A stretch of DNA of 64,000 nucleotides from Melastoma dodecandrum (GCA_029817715.1 JARUPY010000473.1:4526001-4590000), one strand, 5' to 3'. Shown: positions 12,079 to 24,611, numbered from the stretch's first letter. The notes: generated from the sequence alone by a model not told the origin. Made by a program: numbers and translations.

Positions 12079-13536
12079 TTAGTGGCGGTGGTGCTCGCAT
12101 TCGGCCGGGGTGACGGGGAACCGAGACTTGTCTGTGCAGTAGTTGTAGATCATGTGGTTAGCTCTCACCCAGAGCAACTGGTGGCTCTGATGCAGGTTCA
12201 GCTCCGCCACTGCAGGCGTGTCCCACCAGTGCCTCTCCGCGCTGCTGCTGCACTTCTTCGCGTTGTCTGACCAGGCGACAGTGTCGTTGCACTGGCAGGC
12301 ATTGATGTCGAACCCTTGGTAGGAGGCGACGAACGGGGCATGGCTCCAGTCTGTCTTGACGAGTCCGCCTTGGGTTGCCCAGTCATCGGCATTCCAGATC
12401 GAGCTGTAGACCCCCATGGGCTGGTCCTTGGGGTAGGGGATCCCCCTGTGCTCCAAATTGGAATGCACCCTGACCGGAGTATCATCCACCAGGAATCTGT
12501 CATTAAAAGTAAACAATGAAACACCATTAGAAGAAGACTCACTCGAACAACTATTAAAATCCGACCGCAAACATGGTATAGTGGCCAGTCCCATGAGCTA
12601 CTACTACTCCTACGAGTTACTACTACTCACACGACTTGGCGCTGGTTCCAGAGGATGGAATAAGAGTGGAAGTCCTTTGTCGGGTCGAACCAAAGGTTGA
12701 GCCTTTGCTCCCGGTTCCCGACACCGTTCACATAGATGTTAGTCTGTACGAGGTACGGCTCTCCGGACGTGTTCCCTAGGAACTCGAAATCAAACTCGTT
12801 GTGGTTAGGGCCGTCCGAAGACATCTGTCATGGCAAGAAACACACATTAGCAATGTATCAAATAATAAAGTATCGCATAGAAAGTGAGACATCTCGAATA
12901 AAGCAGTTCACGGGAATGGCAATGAAGGAATCGGACAGTTCCATCAGAACATTGTCCGACGGAATTCAATGGACAATGACGTATCATCATCATTGATTTG
13001 GGGAGGGGGGGAGGGACCCCCTGATGTCTGAAACGAGACATTATAACTTTTTTCTCCCTCCTCGTGGATCCAGCGAAGCAAATGCTGTGCGACTTTATTT
13101 TCCCCCCGGTTGAAATGCTTTGCAGGATTCCATGGTCCATCATCAGTCACGAGTTCACAGCACTTACGTAGAAGGCCGTGACTGTTCCGGCCGAGTCGCC
13201 CTCGACGAGCTTGATCTGAACGGTGACTTTCCCGAACATGTACTTGTTCTTCGACGCAAAACCCGCGCCTGCACAGGACGGAAACGGGAAAGGGTCAAGT
13301 TCGTAGTCACTCGATGTGTTCCCGACATGTGCTGCAAAAAGGGAGAAAAAGTGAGGGCGGCCGTCTGTACCCGAGTACTTGTCGAGCTTGAGCCTGAGGA
13401 CATCCCCCTCGTATGTGAAATGATCGGTGGCCCAGCTCGGCTGGAAGAGGTCGTAGAACTTAGCGCCGCTGGCCAGACCCACGAGGGCGAAGATCCCCAG
13501 CAGGACGACGCACGTCTTGGAGTTGAAGCCGGGCAT
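12079..13536 (-). CDS. XTH9: Xyloglucan endotransglucosylase/hydrolase, XTH9-like (GH16)
   Basis: There are four exons on the minus strand: 13536-13371, 13268-13168, 12824-12631 and 12496-12079. They join to 292 residues, the normal family size. A signal peptide covers about residues 1-24, so the enzyme is secreted to the cell wall. The catalytic motif HNEFDFEFLGNT is complete: E99 nucleophile, D101, E103 acid/base, with the N-glycosylation site N107-T-S just behind it. The C-terminal XET domain carries the disulphide cysteines and ends in ECEHHRH, a tail I recall for XTH9. The enzyme cuts and rejoins xyloglucan chains and so loosens or remodels the wall during growth. I chose the ATG at 13536 because the upstream in-frame ATG at 13641 overlaps the TATA box. 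Confidence 0.93.
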
Positions 13537-13639
13537 CGGGGAAGGAAAACGGGAGATAGAACAGAGGTTATGAGGAGAGAAGTTAACCCCACTGTGCTCT
13601 GTTTGGGCTCCCGGAAGCGAAGGAGGCGCTGATGCGGCC

Positions 13640-13647
13640 ATTTATAG
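13640..13647 (-). promoter_or_regulatory. TATA box of the XTH gene
   Basis: On the minus strand the sequence reads CTATAAAT, 104 bases before the chosen start codon. This excludes the longer N terminus as the main start. Confidence 0.7.
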
Positions 13648-13728
13648 CCCCGAAGCATGTGGCTTCTCCCGCACGGTCCCTAATTCACTTGTCCGTACAA
13701 CGAGGTGCCATGTCGGACTGGCCTCGTG

Positions 13729-14060
13729 CCACGTAAGATAATGTCCTTGCCACGTCGCGACTGGGATTCCCCTTTGAGTCCAGCTTAACAGACTGGGGGG
13801 TAACAAACGACTTCATTTATTTAATTCCATGGGGTTAATTGGTGAAAAATTATTCAATATCGATAATAATGACATAACAAACTCAATCTTTTGCTAGTAA
13901 AAATTCTTATCCTAAATAATAATCTGTTAATTATAATATTTTTGGGCAGAGGGAAAGAGACAAGACAACTCGAAATTGGATAGCCGTAGAGGAGAGGACA
14001 ATTGTGGGAGTTGGCCTTTCGCGGCGCGGCGGACTCCTACCAATAAGGTCATGCCACGTG
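13729..14060 (-). promoter_or_regulatory. ACGT-core elements in the XTH promoter
   Basis: Two CCACGT elements (13729-13734 and 13750-13755) and one perfect G-box CACGTG (14055-14060) lie 190-530 bases before the XTH start. They are potential bZIP/bHLH/BZR sites; function is inferred from position only. Confidence 0.4.
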
Positions 14061-16075
14061 GGATTCGGACAGCTGTTGGCATGGACAGTACAGTTGTCAT
14101 CTTGTCCGGAGAGGGGTGCTAAAGTCCGGGTTTTTGAAGCTTTGGTTCGGATATCTTTGCTAAATATTTAAAACCAGACTGACAGAGAGAAACAGTACAA
14201 TAAATGCAAAGAGGAATTAAAACTTTAGCAAGATATTCTTTTGGGGATCAATTTTGTCGTCTTTAGGTTAAATGTGGGGTTATGTCTAGCTGGCACTGTA
14301 CAGCTATCCCTTTTTGCTTTCATTGTATTCTATTAATTTTGAAAAAAATGTTGAAATTCGATCGAAAGTTTCAATTTACCTCTCATTAATTGTTGTTTTA
14401 AAACGACATCGATAATTTTTTAAAAATTGTTTTTCAAAATCGTGTAACCGTGACTATTGAACTAAGCGTAATTTTTGAAAAACTTAATTTTTTTTTTATG
14501 ATTCTCGCTGTTGAGGACATAAAGGAGCGACGAATTGGTAATTTCAAAATTGTGATGGTATTATTTAACCATTTTTTTTTTCTAAAACTAGCCTTATTAT
14601 GCACTAACCTCCCCAAAATACCATTCTATTCATTTTGGTATCGGGTGCTCATTTATTTAATATTTATATAAAGAAGTAGTTGTTATACATTATATACAAC
14701 CCTAATCATGTAATTCGGATTGCTAAATGATACTTAAATATGATGATGCAAGAAAGAGTCTCGTAATTAATAATGTTTTTTTTAAAGAGTTATAAATGAA
14801 CTTTGATTGTAAGTGCGTGTCGTGTTTCTGGTAACGTCGTGTGATATTGTTTTATATATAACCCATGCAATGGACAGTCCGACTCTTTGAAAGAAGATGT
14901 GCATATATTAATAAATGTAACTTTATGTCGACGGGAAATGTTCTGATTCATTAGAGGTGCGTGCCCACATTTAACTTTTGATTTTAAGTTGAGTTGCTGG
15001 GATGGGTGGGGAATGGAGGGACATTACAAATGTATCTGGAATTGGGCAGAAATTGATGATGATGATGGAAGCCGAAGGGGATGGGATGATGGTCCAATTC
15101 CCTAAAAAAAAAAAAAAAATTGTGGCGTTCATAGTGGCCGGCCAATAACTCATCGCAATACTGACATTATAACGTGTCCTCTCCCTCTCGATAATGTGAG
15201 AGGTTTTGGTTACTCGGGGGGAGAGGGGCAGTCCTGTATAGAGAGAGGGTTTCATTGCAGCAGCTTGTCGGGAGGAGGAGGAGGAGGTCACAGTCCACGA
15301 CATGTAATGAATGATAGAGAGAGACTTTCCTCATCCGCATTTTTATCAGATCCTTCATGCAACACGCCATCATATATATGTATCTATATATGGATGCATT
15401 ATGCATGCCCGTACTCCGATGTGACGTCATCCTTTCCCCCCGACCTCGAGTAGTCCCTGCAAATCACAGTCAGGTGTCTCCCGTGAACACACGAGAATTG
15501 AGAATTGTGCGTGGGAACTGATGATGGGGGTTGTGGGTGAGGAGGAAGGGGGGGGACAGACTGTCAAAGAAAAGTTCAAAGAGAAAAGACAAATTAGAAG
15601 AGGGCCAAAGGAATGAATGAATCCCCCCTCGTCTCCATCCACGACCTATGTCCTCATCATCCTCCTCCTCACGTGATTTTAATCACAACAACAAGTACCC
15701 CGTGATCATTTATCACATTTTGTTATTAGAGACAGGGCACCGGTGTCAGTCAGTGAGTGAGATCTCCTTCCCTTGATAAAACAAATCTCACCCCCCCAAC
15801 ACTTTTGAAAGCAAAACATGCGGCAAATAAACAAAAGCGAGGGGCCGAGTGAGCCATAACTGGCCCAGCCCATTACCACAGTAAAAGGCCCAAACACGGC
15901 GTCGTTTTGGGTTTTGGAAAGAAAGGAGGTCAGACTCCCTCTTCCTACCTACCAAACCCATAATGGCACAGGCGAGGCGATTATTAAACAATCACGAGGG
16001 TAATTTTGACATTGGAGGTGGAGTAGTGCATGGAGTTGAAAGTGAAGTGGCGTCCAAGCAAAGGTGTGTGTGGGT

Positions 16076-16100
16076 GGGGGGGGGGGGGGGGGGGGGGGGG
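16076..16100 (+). repeat. Homopolymer tract of 25 G
   Basis: The longest G run in the window, preceded by a TG-rich stretch. Such length is unstable in replication and sequencing, so the true length may vary. Confidence 0.9.
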
Positions 16101-16768
16101 TCTCCTCCCATTCACAACTGGGGTTGCAAAAACTACATGCAATGTGCCTTGGTTACAGCAAAAAAGGAACTCCTTGGATCCTCAAAAGTCTTGTGGGAGT
16201 CTGGTCGTATCTTCTTGAACCCTTTCATCGCCCCCATCCACACATACCTACAAAGTCAATCTGGTCTGTAATAAGGAACACGCAGCCCTCCACATATCTA
16301 TGTCAATCACCCATGTCTAATGAGATTCGTTTCCCCCTCCTATGTTGGGTTTATCTTACTTTTGTATATGATTTTCGGTTGAAATATCACTTTCCAATCT
16401 GTAGTAGTGTAGCAGAGCTAAGGTAGGAGGGGAGGGAGGATGCTTCCCATGATCATCGCCTCTGCAAGGTCTTTCATTTTTTGTTGTATTAAGGAATTGG
16501 AAGTCTATTGGCACTTACCCAGAATTTTCAGACCTTGTCTCTTCCCCTGTCAGATTCTGATGCTAAAATTATTGTGATTAGCAAAATAATGATACCCTTT
16601 TCTTTTCTTTCGTTGAATCTTTGATGCATGCTTTTGGCTGGTGTGGTCAGCACCAATCGTGGATCAATCCTTTTTGCCCCCCTTTTTTGTTTTTATTCAG
16701 AAGGACTGGAGGAGGCTTCGTGGTTCTTGGAGAGATAAACCAGGGAAAAGGACAAGACCACTGGGATT

Positions 16769-16786
16769 GGGGGGGGGGGGGGGGGG
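16769..16786 (+). repeat. Homopolymer tract of 18 G
   Basis: Second G run, about 670 bases after the 25-G run and 270 bases beyond the 3' end of the NPH3-like gene. Confidence 0.9.
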
Positions 16787-17057
16787 ACATTTAAAACAGG
16801 AACATGCACAAACGCATTGCCTTTCCTTTTTCCTTGCTGTCATGTCAGCAACATGCATGATTAAAACCTCTTCCTTGCCCTTTGGGTAAGTGTACAGTAG
16901 CAGAGAGTTCGAGCTTTGTCTGAATGAACACAGCTGCAGCTTGTTGCGGACATTCTCATTTCTCAATGAAAGAAGAAGTAAAGAGGCAATTCGAATCGAG
17001 ATCAAATTCAACTAAATCTGCTACTTGTTATGTACAAAACAACCTTTTTGTTCATCG

Positions 17058-19274
17058 CTATGAGCATAGCCTAGGTAATGACCTGTTGTGGCTCCCGACC
17101 CTCGACTTGAGCATCTTCGCCGTCTGGTTCTGCATCTTCCGGCACACCTTCTCCAGTTCAGTTACCCGCGATTGCATACCCTGGAGTTGCGCCCTGAGCT
17201 TCTCGTTATCGGAATGTAGGTCTACCCCGCTGTTGTTCAGCATGATCTGCTTCTGAGGATCACCCTTGCTGTTCTTTCCATTGCTATTGATCTGGTTCAG
17301 GCGGCAAGGCGAGCATGCCAGGGGTAGTAAGGTTTTGAACTTGGCTTGCGGGGAGTTTCTTGCTCGTGTGACTTGTCTGGATTGGAATTTGAGATTCTGG
17401 GAGATGTCCTTGTATGCCTCTGCTGAGAGCTTTCCATAATTCAGGGCACTGCACAACTTCTCCTTGTCTTCTTCGGACAAACCCGCATGAACCTACCAAG
17501 CGATAACAAGGTCAGAACTGTTGCTCGAAAGATTGATAAAAAATGAAAGGAATGCATCGGGCAATTACCTCCATGTACATGTCCAACGCATGATACATGT
17601 TGTCGTAAGAAACTCTGGCAGAATCCGGCAGTGAGGCAGCCAGAGCGAGGAATTTTGATGGCTTTAGACATGGATCAGGAGCTACCTCTGCTAAATATGC
17701 GTCCAGCAGACTCGCAACCTTTTGCAGCTGTATAAAGGATCCTTGATCGCATTGTGCCTTCAGGAATCCATTCAAGAGCCGTAAAACGAGATCCACGTCA
17801 TACAAATGGTTCATTCCAGAAGGAGACGGCATCAGCAGATTGTCCAGATTCGCTTGGTCCATTTGCGAACCGATCATGATCTCCAACTTTTTTCTGCTAC
17901 ATCTGTCTATATCCAGAGCCAATGTCGTCCTCAGGACACCAAACAAGCTCTTACATGAAATAGATCCCCATTCTAGATCGTTGAGCAAGTCAATCATGAC
18001 ATCCAGGATCTCGCACTTCTCATTAGTCGTCACTGACGGGGATTTCGACTTGTGGTAGTAGAACAGGAATTTGCTGATAAGACCGTGGTCGAACTTCTGC
18101 GAGATCATGGCACGGACCAGACTCTCGAGCAAGGCGGGGTTAACGAACAGGAGGTCGTCAAACCACCACGTAATTCGAGAGAAACTGCTCTTGAGGCTTT
18201 CGGTAGTGGTTGTGGTGGTGCTTTTTGCGTCACAGGAAAATCGTTGGCCCGAGCTGTCGGAGGAAGAAGTGGAGGGACTCGGGCTCGGTTCACTCGACAA
18301 AGCCACCCTCCCGACGACTGAGTCCAAGCACTTCCCGAGAAAGCTCGCCCCGCTAAGGGTCGCGACCATATTCAACTCCTGACATTGCTTAAGCAAAGCG
18401 ATAAGGTCGGACCAAGTCCAGTACTTGACCTCCTCGAGCGCCTTCCTTGTCTGTCCAACCAAATTATCTGCCCCTCCCGAAACAGGATCCCTCATCTCCA
18501 TGTAACGCGCCGCGGCGTGCAGGAAAGCAGTGTTGGAGGGGCTGATCTCTACCTTACCGTCGTTGTAGCAGAACCTGGAGACAAGCTCGAAACTCACGGG
18601 ACCGCCAGGGAAATCGTTGAATATGACCTTGAGGCTACGTGCATCACGACTCGACATCCGGAACAGTCGGCTCAGTTTGCCCGAAAACGAGCAGACAATT
18701 TCCTGCAAAATCCCAAACGAATTGGAATTTCAAAATCAAATCAAGATGCGATGCCTGCAGGAAATCAAACGAAGTCCCCAAGCAACTGGCAGTAAATACA
18801 CAGAAACAGAATCAAGAAGAGGGCATGAGCTGCATTTAAAACACCTTCAACATCCCGAAATAAATGATAGCAAGCAGGGGATCCCAACAGAACCACGAGA
18901 ACATTTCAATTTTCCTCATCCCCTCCATCCCAACAGAAAATTTTTGGACACATCATTCATAACTGCAATAATTAATGTCTGAGAGGGCAAGGAAAGGAAT
19001 TTGCTGGGAAGAACTCATTTGGGCATCATTAAAGTTCCCGATTTAATCCCCCCAAAAATAAAAATTTCCCCCCCGCATTGCGTTTGAATATGAAGAAGAA
19101 TTAGGAACCCTGCCGAAATTGGAAATCTGGGAAAGAAACAAAAATAAAAACTCAAAGTCGAGGAGGTTGTATGTTCAGGTTTCTTTGCAGTACCTTGTCG
19201 ACGAAAAAGGTTTGTTCCCCATTGACGTCCACCTGAAGGTAACAACAGCTGCAGGAGGAGGAGGAAGAATCCAT
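17058..19274 (-). CDS. NPH3/BTB-domain protein, At3g22104-like
   Basis: There are three exons on the minus strand: 19274-19194, 18702-17569 and 17492-17058. They join in phase 0 to 549 residues. The first exon encodes a Ser-rich start and the opening of the BTB fold (LQVDVNGEQTFFVDK). Exon 2 continues the BTB (SFELVSRFCYNDGKVEI), then a Ser-rich linker and the NPH3 domain, including the signature YDNMYHALDMYMEVH near residues 394-407, split by intron 2. The C terminus has a coiled coil (LRAQLQGMQSRVTELEKVCRKMQ). NPH3/RPT2-like proteins are substrate adaptors of CUL3 ubiquitin ligases, some working with phototropins at the plasma membrane. This member belongs to a shorter, less studied branch, and its substrate is unknown. 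Confidence 0.92.
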
Positions 19275-21979
19275 CGACACGGATCAGTCCAAAATACAAA
19301 AGCCAGCCAGCCCCTTCCCTTCCCTTAAAGATTGGAACTTTTAGCCACAGATCAAGCGAAAACCCAAAAGAGAAATTATGGGTTTTATTATTATTTCATG
19401 GGGGGGAGAAAGAGGGGGGCAGCAACAACAACTGGGGGTGAAGTGCATGAATGAAAGGAAGGTGGTGTGATTGATGTTGCTGCTTCAGTTTGCTGTAATA
19501 ATATTCTCATGAAGGGGAAGGAGACAAAGAGCTAAACGTCGAAGCAAGGAAAGAAAAAGTCTGTACTTTGGGGTGGTTTTTATGAATCGCCACCACAATC
19601 TATGTAAGAAAAAAAGCAAGAATTGAGGGAAAATTTGAAAAGGGAAAAAAAAAACGAAAAGGTGGGTTTTATTTTATTTTATTACAAGGAGATGGGGGGG
19701 GGGGGGGGAGGAATTTTCTTGAAACATATAGTAATCAAAATGGAAGGGGAAGAAAAAATTTCATATTGGGTTCATTCAATTGTGAGTTTTATTATTGATT
19801 TATTATTAGGTTTCCTCAAAAGGTGTGATTTTTCCTTTATGGAAGGATCTTTTTCATTCCCCGATAGCTTCTGGGAAGGAAAAACAAGTTCTTATTGCAT
19901 TGCAGCAGGATGTGGGGAGTAGGTTTTAATAATACCCTTTTGTTGCCCTTATTAAGTCTTATTCAACTCTGTCAAGGAAACAAAATGAAACAACAACATA
20001 ATGTGTTTCCTTTCCTCAAAATATTCTTCCCCATTTGCTTCCTTTTGTGATTACTAACTACTACTTGCCCTTAAAATTTTCATCATAAGGCAAAGTCCCT
20101 TTCATTGCTGCAAAACAACACTCCCTCCCACACACACACACAACCACATCTAATTGAGACTAATTCTAAGCTTCTTGGGGTTGTTTTGGTTCCACATCTT
20201 TTTCAGACCACATTTAGAAATATACCTTTTTCTTTCTTTCTTTCTTCCTGTTAACCCATAAAACCAAAAACATTCGTACTACCTTCCATCTTTTTCAATT
20301 TTTTGGAAATTCCAATGAATAAAGGTGTCATTTGATTAAGACATTGCCATGATCCCACAATCCCATAAAGCTGACCTTACAAATGGGTTTTCCTTTTTAC
20401 CCTGCTGGCCTTAAACCCAATTCTTAATAGGATTTTGTTAAGAGGTGTTCATGTGTCACCCGTTAAACGCGATAAATATGTCCTAAATTTATGATTTAGC
20501 ATTTAACATGTTATATAATTTGTGTTTTCTATATTTAATATGTTTAGTAAACTTAACAAAATCCTTAGTTGTAGTTGTAATTAAAATTAGTCACAGTAAT
20601 AACAGTGATTAGAGGCATTACTTTCTGGTGGTATATAATGATGGGCACCCCTCATCCCTCAAACCATGATTATGTCTTCATCTATTTTTGTCCTTAACAA
20701 AAAGAAATATTTTCAAAAATCATTGGGCAATGATGATGATTTTGTTTTTTGGGGTTTGGTTTCTCCCAACCCATCATCTCATGTCTCGCTTCTCTTGCCT
20801 GACAGCATTATCTCGACGACCAACTTTTAATTCTACTGTTTTTACATTCTTTAACTCTTGCATTTAATTCGAAGTCGTACCATCGGTGGGCTCGTGTTTT
20901 CGTCTCGGGGTGAGAATCTCTTAAATCGGACTCGTCTGTATATAAATCAAATGGGCGACATCAACTCTCGAGACATCTGGCCAAATTCAGTCCCTGAGTT
21001 TTGTTTCAATACTTAAAAAAGAGGAATTAACTGAATGGTGGACAAAACAAGAACTAATGGGATGGGAAGCATTTCATTTTATTCGTTTCTATTTTTTTTT
21101 TAGATAATTAATCCCGTGATTCGTTCGGCCCTCATTTTGGGCCTGGGCCTCACGTATCCACGTCGGATCTTCCCGCTCTAAGAGGGGAAGGAGATAACAA
21201 ATTATGAGCATTTTATTATAATATTGAAATAATTCATATTCTTCGTTTCGTTATCGGATCCTCTCCATTCCTAATGAAATGGAGATTCTCCATTTTACGA
21301 CTTGGATGTTTTTTATTTTTAATTTAATGGTTGTAATTTAATTATGATAAAAAAATTTACATTACTCTATATAATAATTATTCTAATACTTTTATATTTT
21401 TAAAACACTACATGTAATCATAATCATTAAATTATAAACTCAAAAATATTAAACACCACCCACGAACTTTATTTGGGCTTTAACTCATGGGCATATTTTA
21501 ACTTGGGCTTTTGGAGTTTGGGCCTCCTTTATATCTAATCAAACTGACATATGCATTGCGGCTTGTGTCATATTGATTTCTATTTGGACATGTGATACCG
21601 ACACATGATTGTGTTTTTAATGTTCGTTCGAGAGGTCGAGTGATGCCTCGGTATATAAAAAGTAGCGTCCATGTGGCCAAATGGATGATCCGGAGGACTA
21701 CCCAATGAGTTCTGGTATCAAAGGCACGAAGATAGTACAGTGGTATGCGGTAGCCTCATCCAAGAAGAGGTTGCGCCGCCTCAATTGCAGTCAGTTCCTT
21801 GGAATGTCCACCTGCTAGTCGAACTACCTCTCCTTACTTTAGGAAACGCCGGCTAAGACTACGCCTACCAAACCAGAACATGGTCTTGATGTGGGCTGAA
21901 GAAGCTCTCTATCGAACTCCATCCCTGTTTACACAATAAAGCTATTTTGAGATACGATGCCGATAAGGCCCATCTTTCT
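19275..21979. other. 5' region of the NPH3-like gene and intergenic sequence
   Basis: The stretch next to 19274 is the leader and promoter of the NPH3-like gene (minus strand), with TTTC/TTCC pyrimidine runs. No gene is seen beyond it. One G run lies at 19694-19708. AT-rich DNA fills 20400-21500. Confidence 0.4.
19694..19708 (+). repeat. Homopolymer tract of 15 G
   Basis: Uninterrupted plus-strand G run in the upstream region of the NPH3-like gene. Confidence 0.9.
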
Positions 21980-22058
21980 AGTCGAAGTATGGTGCAGTCG
22001 AAGCAAGGTCCAGTCGAAGTACAATCCAGTTGAGGCATGGTCAGATCGAAGTACGGTT
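21980..22058 (+). repeat. Degenerate 16-bp tandem repeat, about five copies
   Basis: Successive units read AGTCGAAGTATGGTGC, AGTCGAAGCAAGGTCC, AGTCGAAGTACAATCC, AGTTGAGGCATGGTC and AGATCGAAGTACGG. Such short arrays occur in U3 regions of LTR retrotransposons. A TATAAATA at 22233-22240 on the same strand fits a U3-to-R arrangement, but no element borders were found. Confidence 0.7.
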
Positions 22059-22677
22059 AAGGCAGAGTTTGGCTAAGACTTGGTCGAAGAAGGTTCTACT
22101 CGAAGTTCATCTTAGGCTGTAGTCGAATTATATTGTGTACAGTTAGTTCCAATAAAACATGTGCAAAATATGTCTAACGGTTATGTAAACAGTTGCGTTA
22201 GCGGTTATTGTTAGGATAAGATCAAGTGTTAGTATAAATACTGGGTGAATATCTTGTAATAAGCACACGACAATTATTCAAAGACTCCGAAAGGCTGCTT
22301 GGTTGTCTTCTTGTAATATGTTTCCGATCATGAAAGTAAGTGTTCTTATTAACTTGATCATGTTCTTCATTTTACTATTTGTTTAAAAGTCTTGACGACC
22401 ACTTTTACTTTTTTACAATAATTGTGACACTCGTTGAAATTGCGACGTGTTGTTGTGTATCTGCAAACAATCCCATTCAACGTTTCTTGTGTAAGAATCG
22501 CTTTCAGGCATCTCATCGCTTGCCCATGGGTGGCAGTTTTGTCTCCCCTTGGTTTAGTAAAAGCTCAAAAGTGGATTGGCTGATTAGTGAGGTACGTATT
22601 AAAAGCACGAATCAACTGCCCAACGCACTTTACTGATATCAACAATTTTTCAATCGGAGTTTTACATTTTGTTTGTC
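22059..22677 (+). other. Possible LTR remnant, no gene
   Basis: TATAAATA (22233-22240) is followed by an AATAAG polyadenylation-like signal and T-rich sequence, together resembling U3/R/U5 of an LTR. No internal retroelement coding sequence follows, so this would be a solo or truncated LTR. Confidence 0.3.
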
Positions 22678-24611
22678 CTAAAACCCATCATCGCCAGTGA
22701 CCCAAGCAATGGCAAAGACAGAACTGTGGCCTTTCCATGTTAGGACCAGCATGTCCTCTTCCCTCTTCATCCGCCAGCCACTTAAGTGCTCGTCCAGCAG
22801 TGACTTCACCTCGTCTGCCGTCTCGTCTCCAAAGGGCAGGCCGGAGAATCCCGCGTTCCTCATTCTCTGGCTCAGCTTCGCTGCCGCCTCTGGCCTCTCA
22901 ATCCTCTGTGGCCCTTCGAATGTGATTACGTTGTTGATCTTGTGACCAATGTCCGATTCATAGTCCATCCTCTGCTGGTTGTCCTTCGGAAGGAAGGTCA
23001 CTAAGGCGTCAAAAGGCATCCACGATAGTTGAAGCAGCTCGCGATCCTCGCTGCGAGGGTTGGCGCGCTGGTCGACGTCCTCTTCCACTATTATCACTGC
23101 ACGAGGGTTTAGACCTCTTATGATTTCCAGGAACTTGTCTCTTGGCGTAGAATCTTGAAAAGTTACCTCGTCAGGTTCGTCGCTCAAGTATCTTAGCCAA
23201 TTTTGGCAATTGATTATCAAAGCCTCGTCGTCCTTAATTTGAAGATTACCCGAAGTGAGCTGGCTGACGAGAGTATCAAACCCGAAGCCGAGGGACACTA
23301 GGTTGTAGACGTTAAAATTTTATCAATGTCAAAATAACGTCATTCGGTTCAAAAATCATATATTAATCGGTATGACATAAAATATTTTACGATCATCTTT
23401 TAGTGTGAAATTAATATAATTATTGCTTGAACTTGGGATTAAATAAATTCAAGTTCAATGATATTAGATGATTTTGAGTTAAAATAAATAATAAGCCCGA
23501 CCCATTCATATATTGGGTTGACTAAGTTTTATTAAGGTCTAGCCCATAAGCCAGCCCATATGTCAGCCCATCCATACTCAAACCTAATTCAAATGTCCGC
23601 CCAATATAACTTTAAGCCCGCATGCAATTTGTCCCACATCGGAAAGAGATGACACCTAAGGCCTTCTCAACTCCTATATAAAGGGAGTCGCTACCCCTTA
23701 GAGCACCCTTTCCCCGGGTGTTCTTCATCCATTTCCAGAAGAATCGCCAGATCAAGCTTCAACCATCCTGGTGTTAAGCTTCAACAGCCCTGGTGTTATT
23801 CATCCATTTTTCAGAAGACTTGCTAGATCAAGCTTATATTCGCCATTCCAGAAGACCGCCGGATCAAGCTTCCTCTCGCCAGAGCATCAGCCCATCGTTC
23901 GTGACTAGAGATTAAACCCGCTCATATTTTTAATACGACAATTTGTACGCTGTTTCCGGTTTATATACGGACCGCGAGATTTTTGCGCTCACATCAGTTC
24001 TTTATAATTCTGATGCGGTTCTTCGCGCGAAGGCTCGCCATTTCTCAAGACGCTAAATTCAAATGGCACGCCCCTAAATTTAGCAAGGTTATCTAGACGG
24101 AAGCCGATCACATAGTTGAGCACATTGAGGAATGGGGGAACATTCGCTCGACAGGAAGGCATCGGGATCTTGAGTGACGGAGGGCCCTCTGGTCTCTTAG
24201 CCGGCGCAATGATTTATAGGCCATTGCATGCAATGAGTTATGTTGAAATTCAATATGTGTACTTTCGAGTAACCATTGATGGCCCCAACGATAATACCGT
24301 TGGATGTGGAAAACCCAAACATGTGCCAGGGGATCAAGTCAATGTACACAGCGAGCTCCGTCATGCTTATCAGCCTGCACTGAGCCTTGACGCCACCATT
24401 CAAATTCAACGAGGTGGGGCACAGCCTGACAGGACGGTTGACCAGGGCCTTTAGGAACCACGAGGTGCTGGTTAGGGTCCCCGGTGGCAGACGCCACGTT
24501 ATTGAGCACCCACATGACCTGCGGGTCAAGGGTGAAGTCATTGCTCTCAAGGGCGCTAGCGCAATGGAGAAGGAGCTTCTCTATGCATGCCGCTCGAGGC
24601 TCCTGAGGCAT
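22678..24611 (-). pseudogene. Broken GRAS transcription factor gene, SCL32-like
   Basis: Two parts of one GRAS protein lie on the minus strand. The N-terminal part (24611 to about 23997) carries CIEKLLLHCASALESND, WVLNNVASATGDPNQ and the VHIID-type core VHILNFNITHCMQWP, then PEGPPSLKI and VPFEFSVL. The C-terminal part (23303-22678) carries INCQNWLRYLSDE, the PFYRE/SAW regions and ends LTWKGHSSVFAIAWV before the stop at 22678. The ends meet where a GRAS protein should continue, but about 690 bases of other DNA lie between. At least two frameshifts are also visible in the N-terminal part, one near 24470 after NQHLV and one near 24210 after MQWP. GRAS genes of this branch are normally intronless, so the gap is an insertion. 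The original start codon is not identified. The copy cannot make an intact protein. Confidence 0.85.
23304..23993 (+). mobile_element. Probable solo LTR inserted in the GRAS pseudogene
   Basis: The insert starts TGTAGACG and ends GCTCACA, so it has TG...CA termini. It contains a TCCCACATCGG motif common in plant LTRs and a TATA box CTATATAAAGG near 23672 followed by leader-like sequence. No coding sequence is present. Flanking 5-mers taggt and tcagt agree at only three of five positions, so a target duplication, if it existed, has decayed. The GRAS reading frame on both sides fixes the borders to within a few bases. Confidence 0.6.

Larger units (their letters stand above)
14061..17057. other. 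Gene-free interval
   Basis: No coding sequence is supported over 3 kb. The sequence alternates between AT-rich and purine-rich blocks (GAGGAG-type near 15270-15290, a 15-A run near 15104-15118) and carries the two longest G runs of the window. Open frames across the G runs would encode poly-Gly and are artefacts of base composition. A non-coding RNA cannot be excluded. Confidence 0.4.

Noticed and set aside
13537..13641. Longer N terminus for the XTH protein (ATG at 13641)
   Set aside because: This ATG overlaps the TATA box, and the resulting protein would hide the signal peptide behind 35 extra residues.
16030..16426. Open frames across the 25-G run
   Set aside because: They encode poly-Gly from the homopolymer and have no other content.
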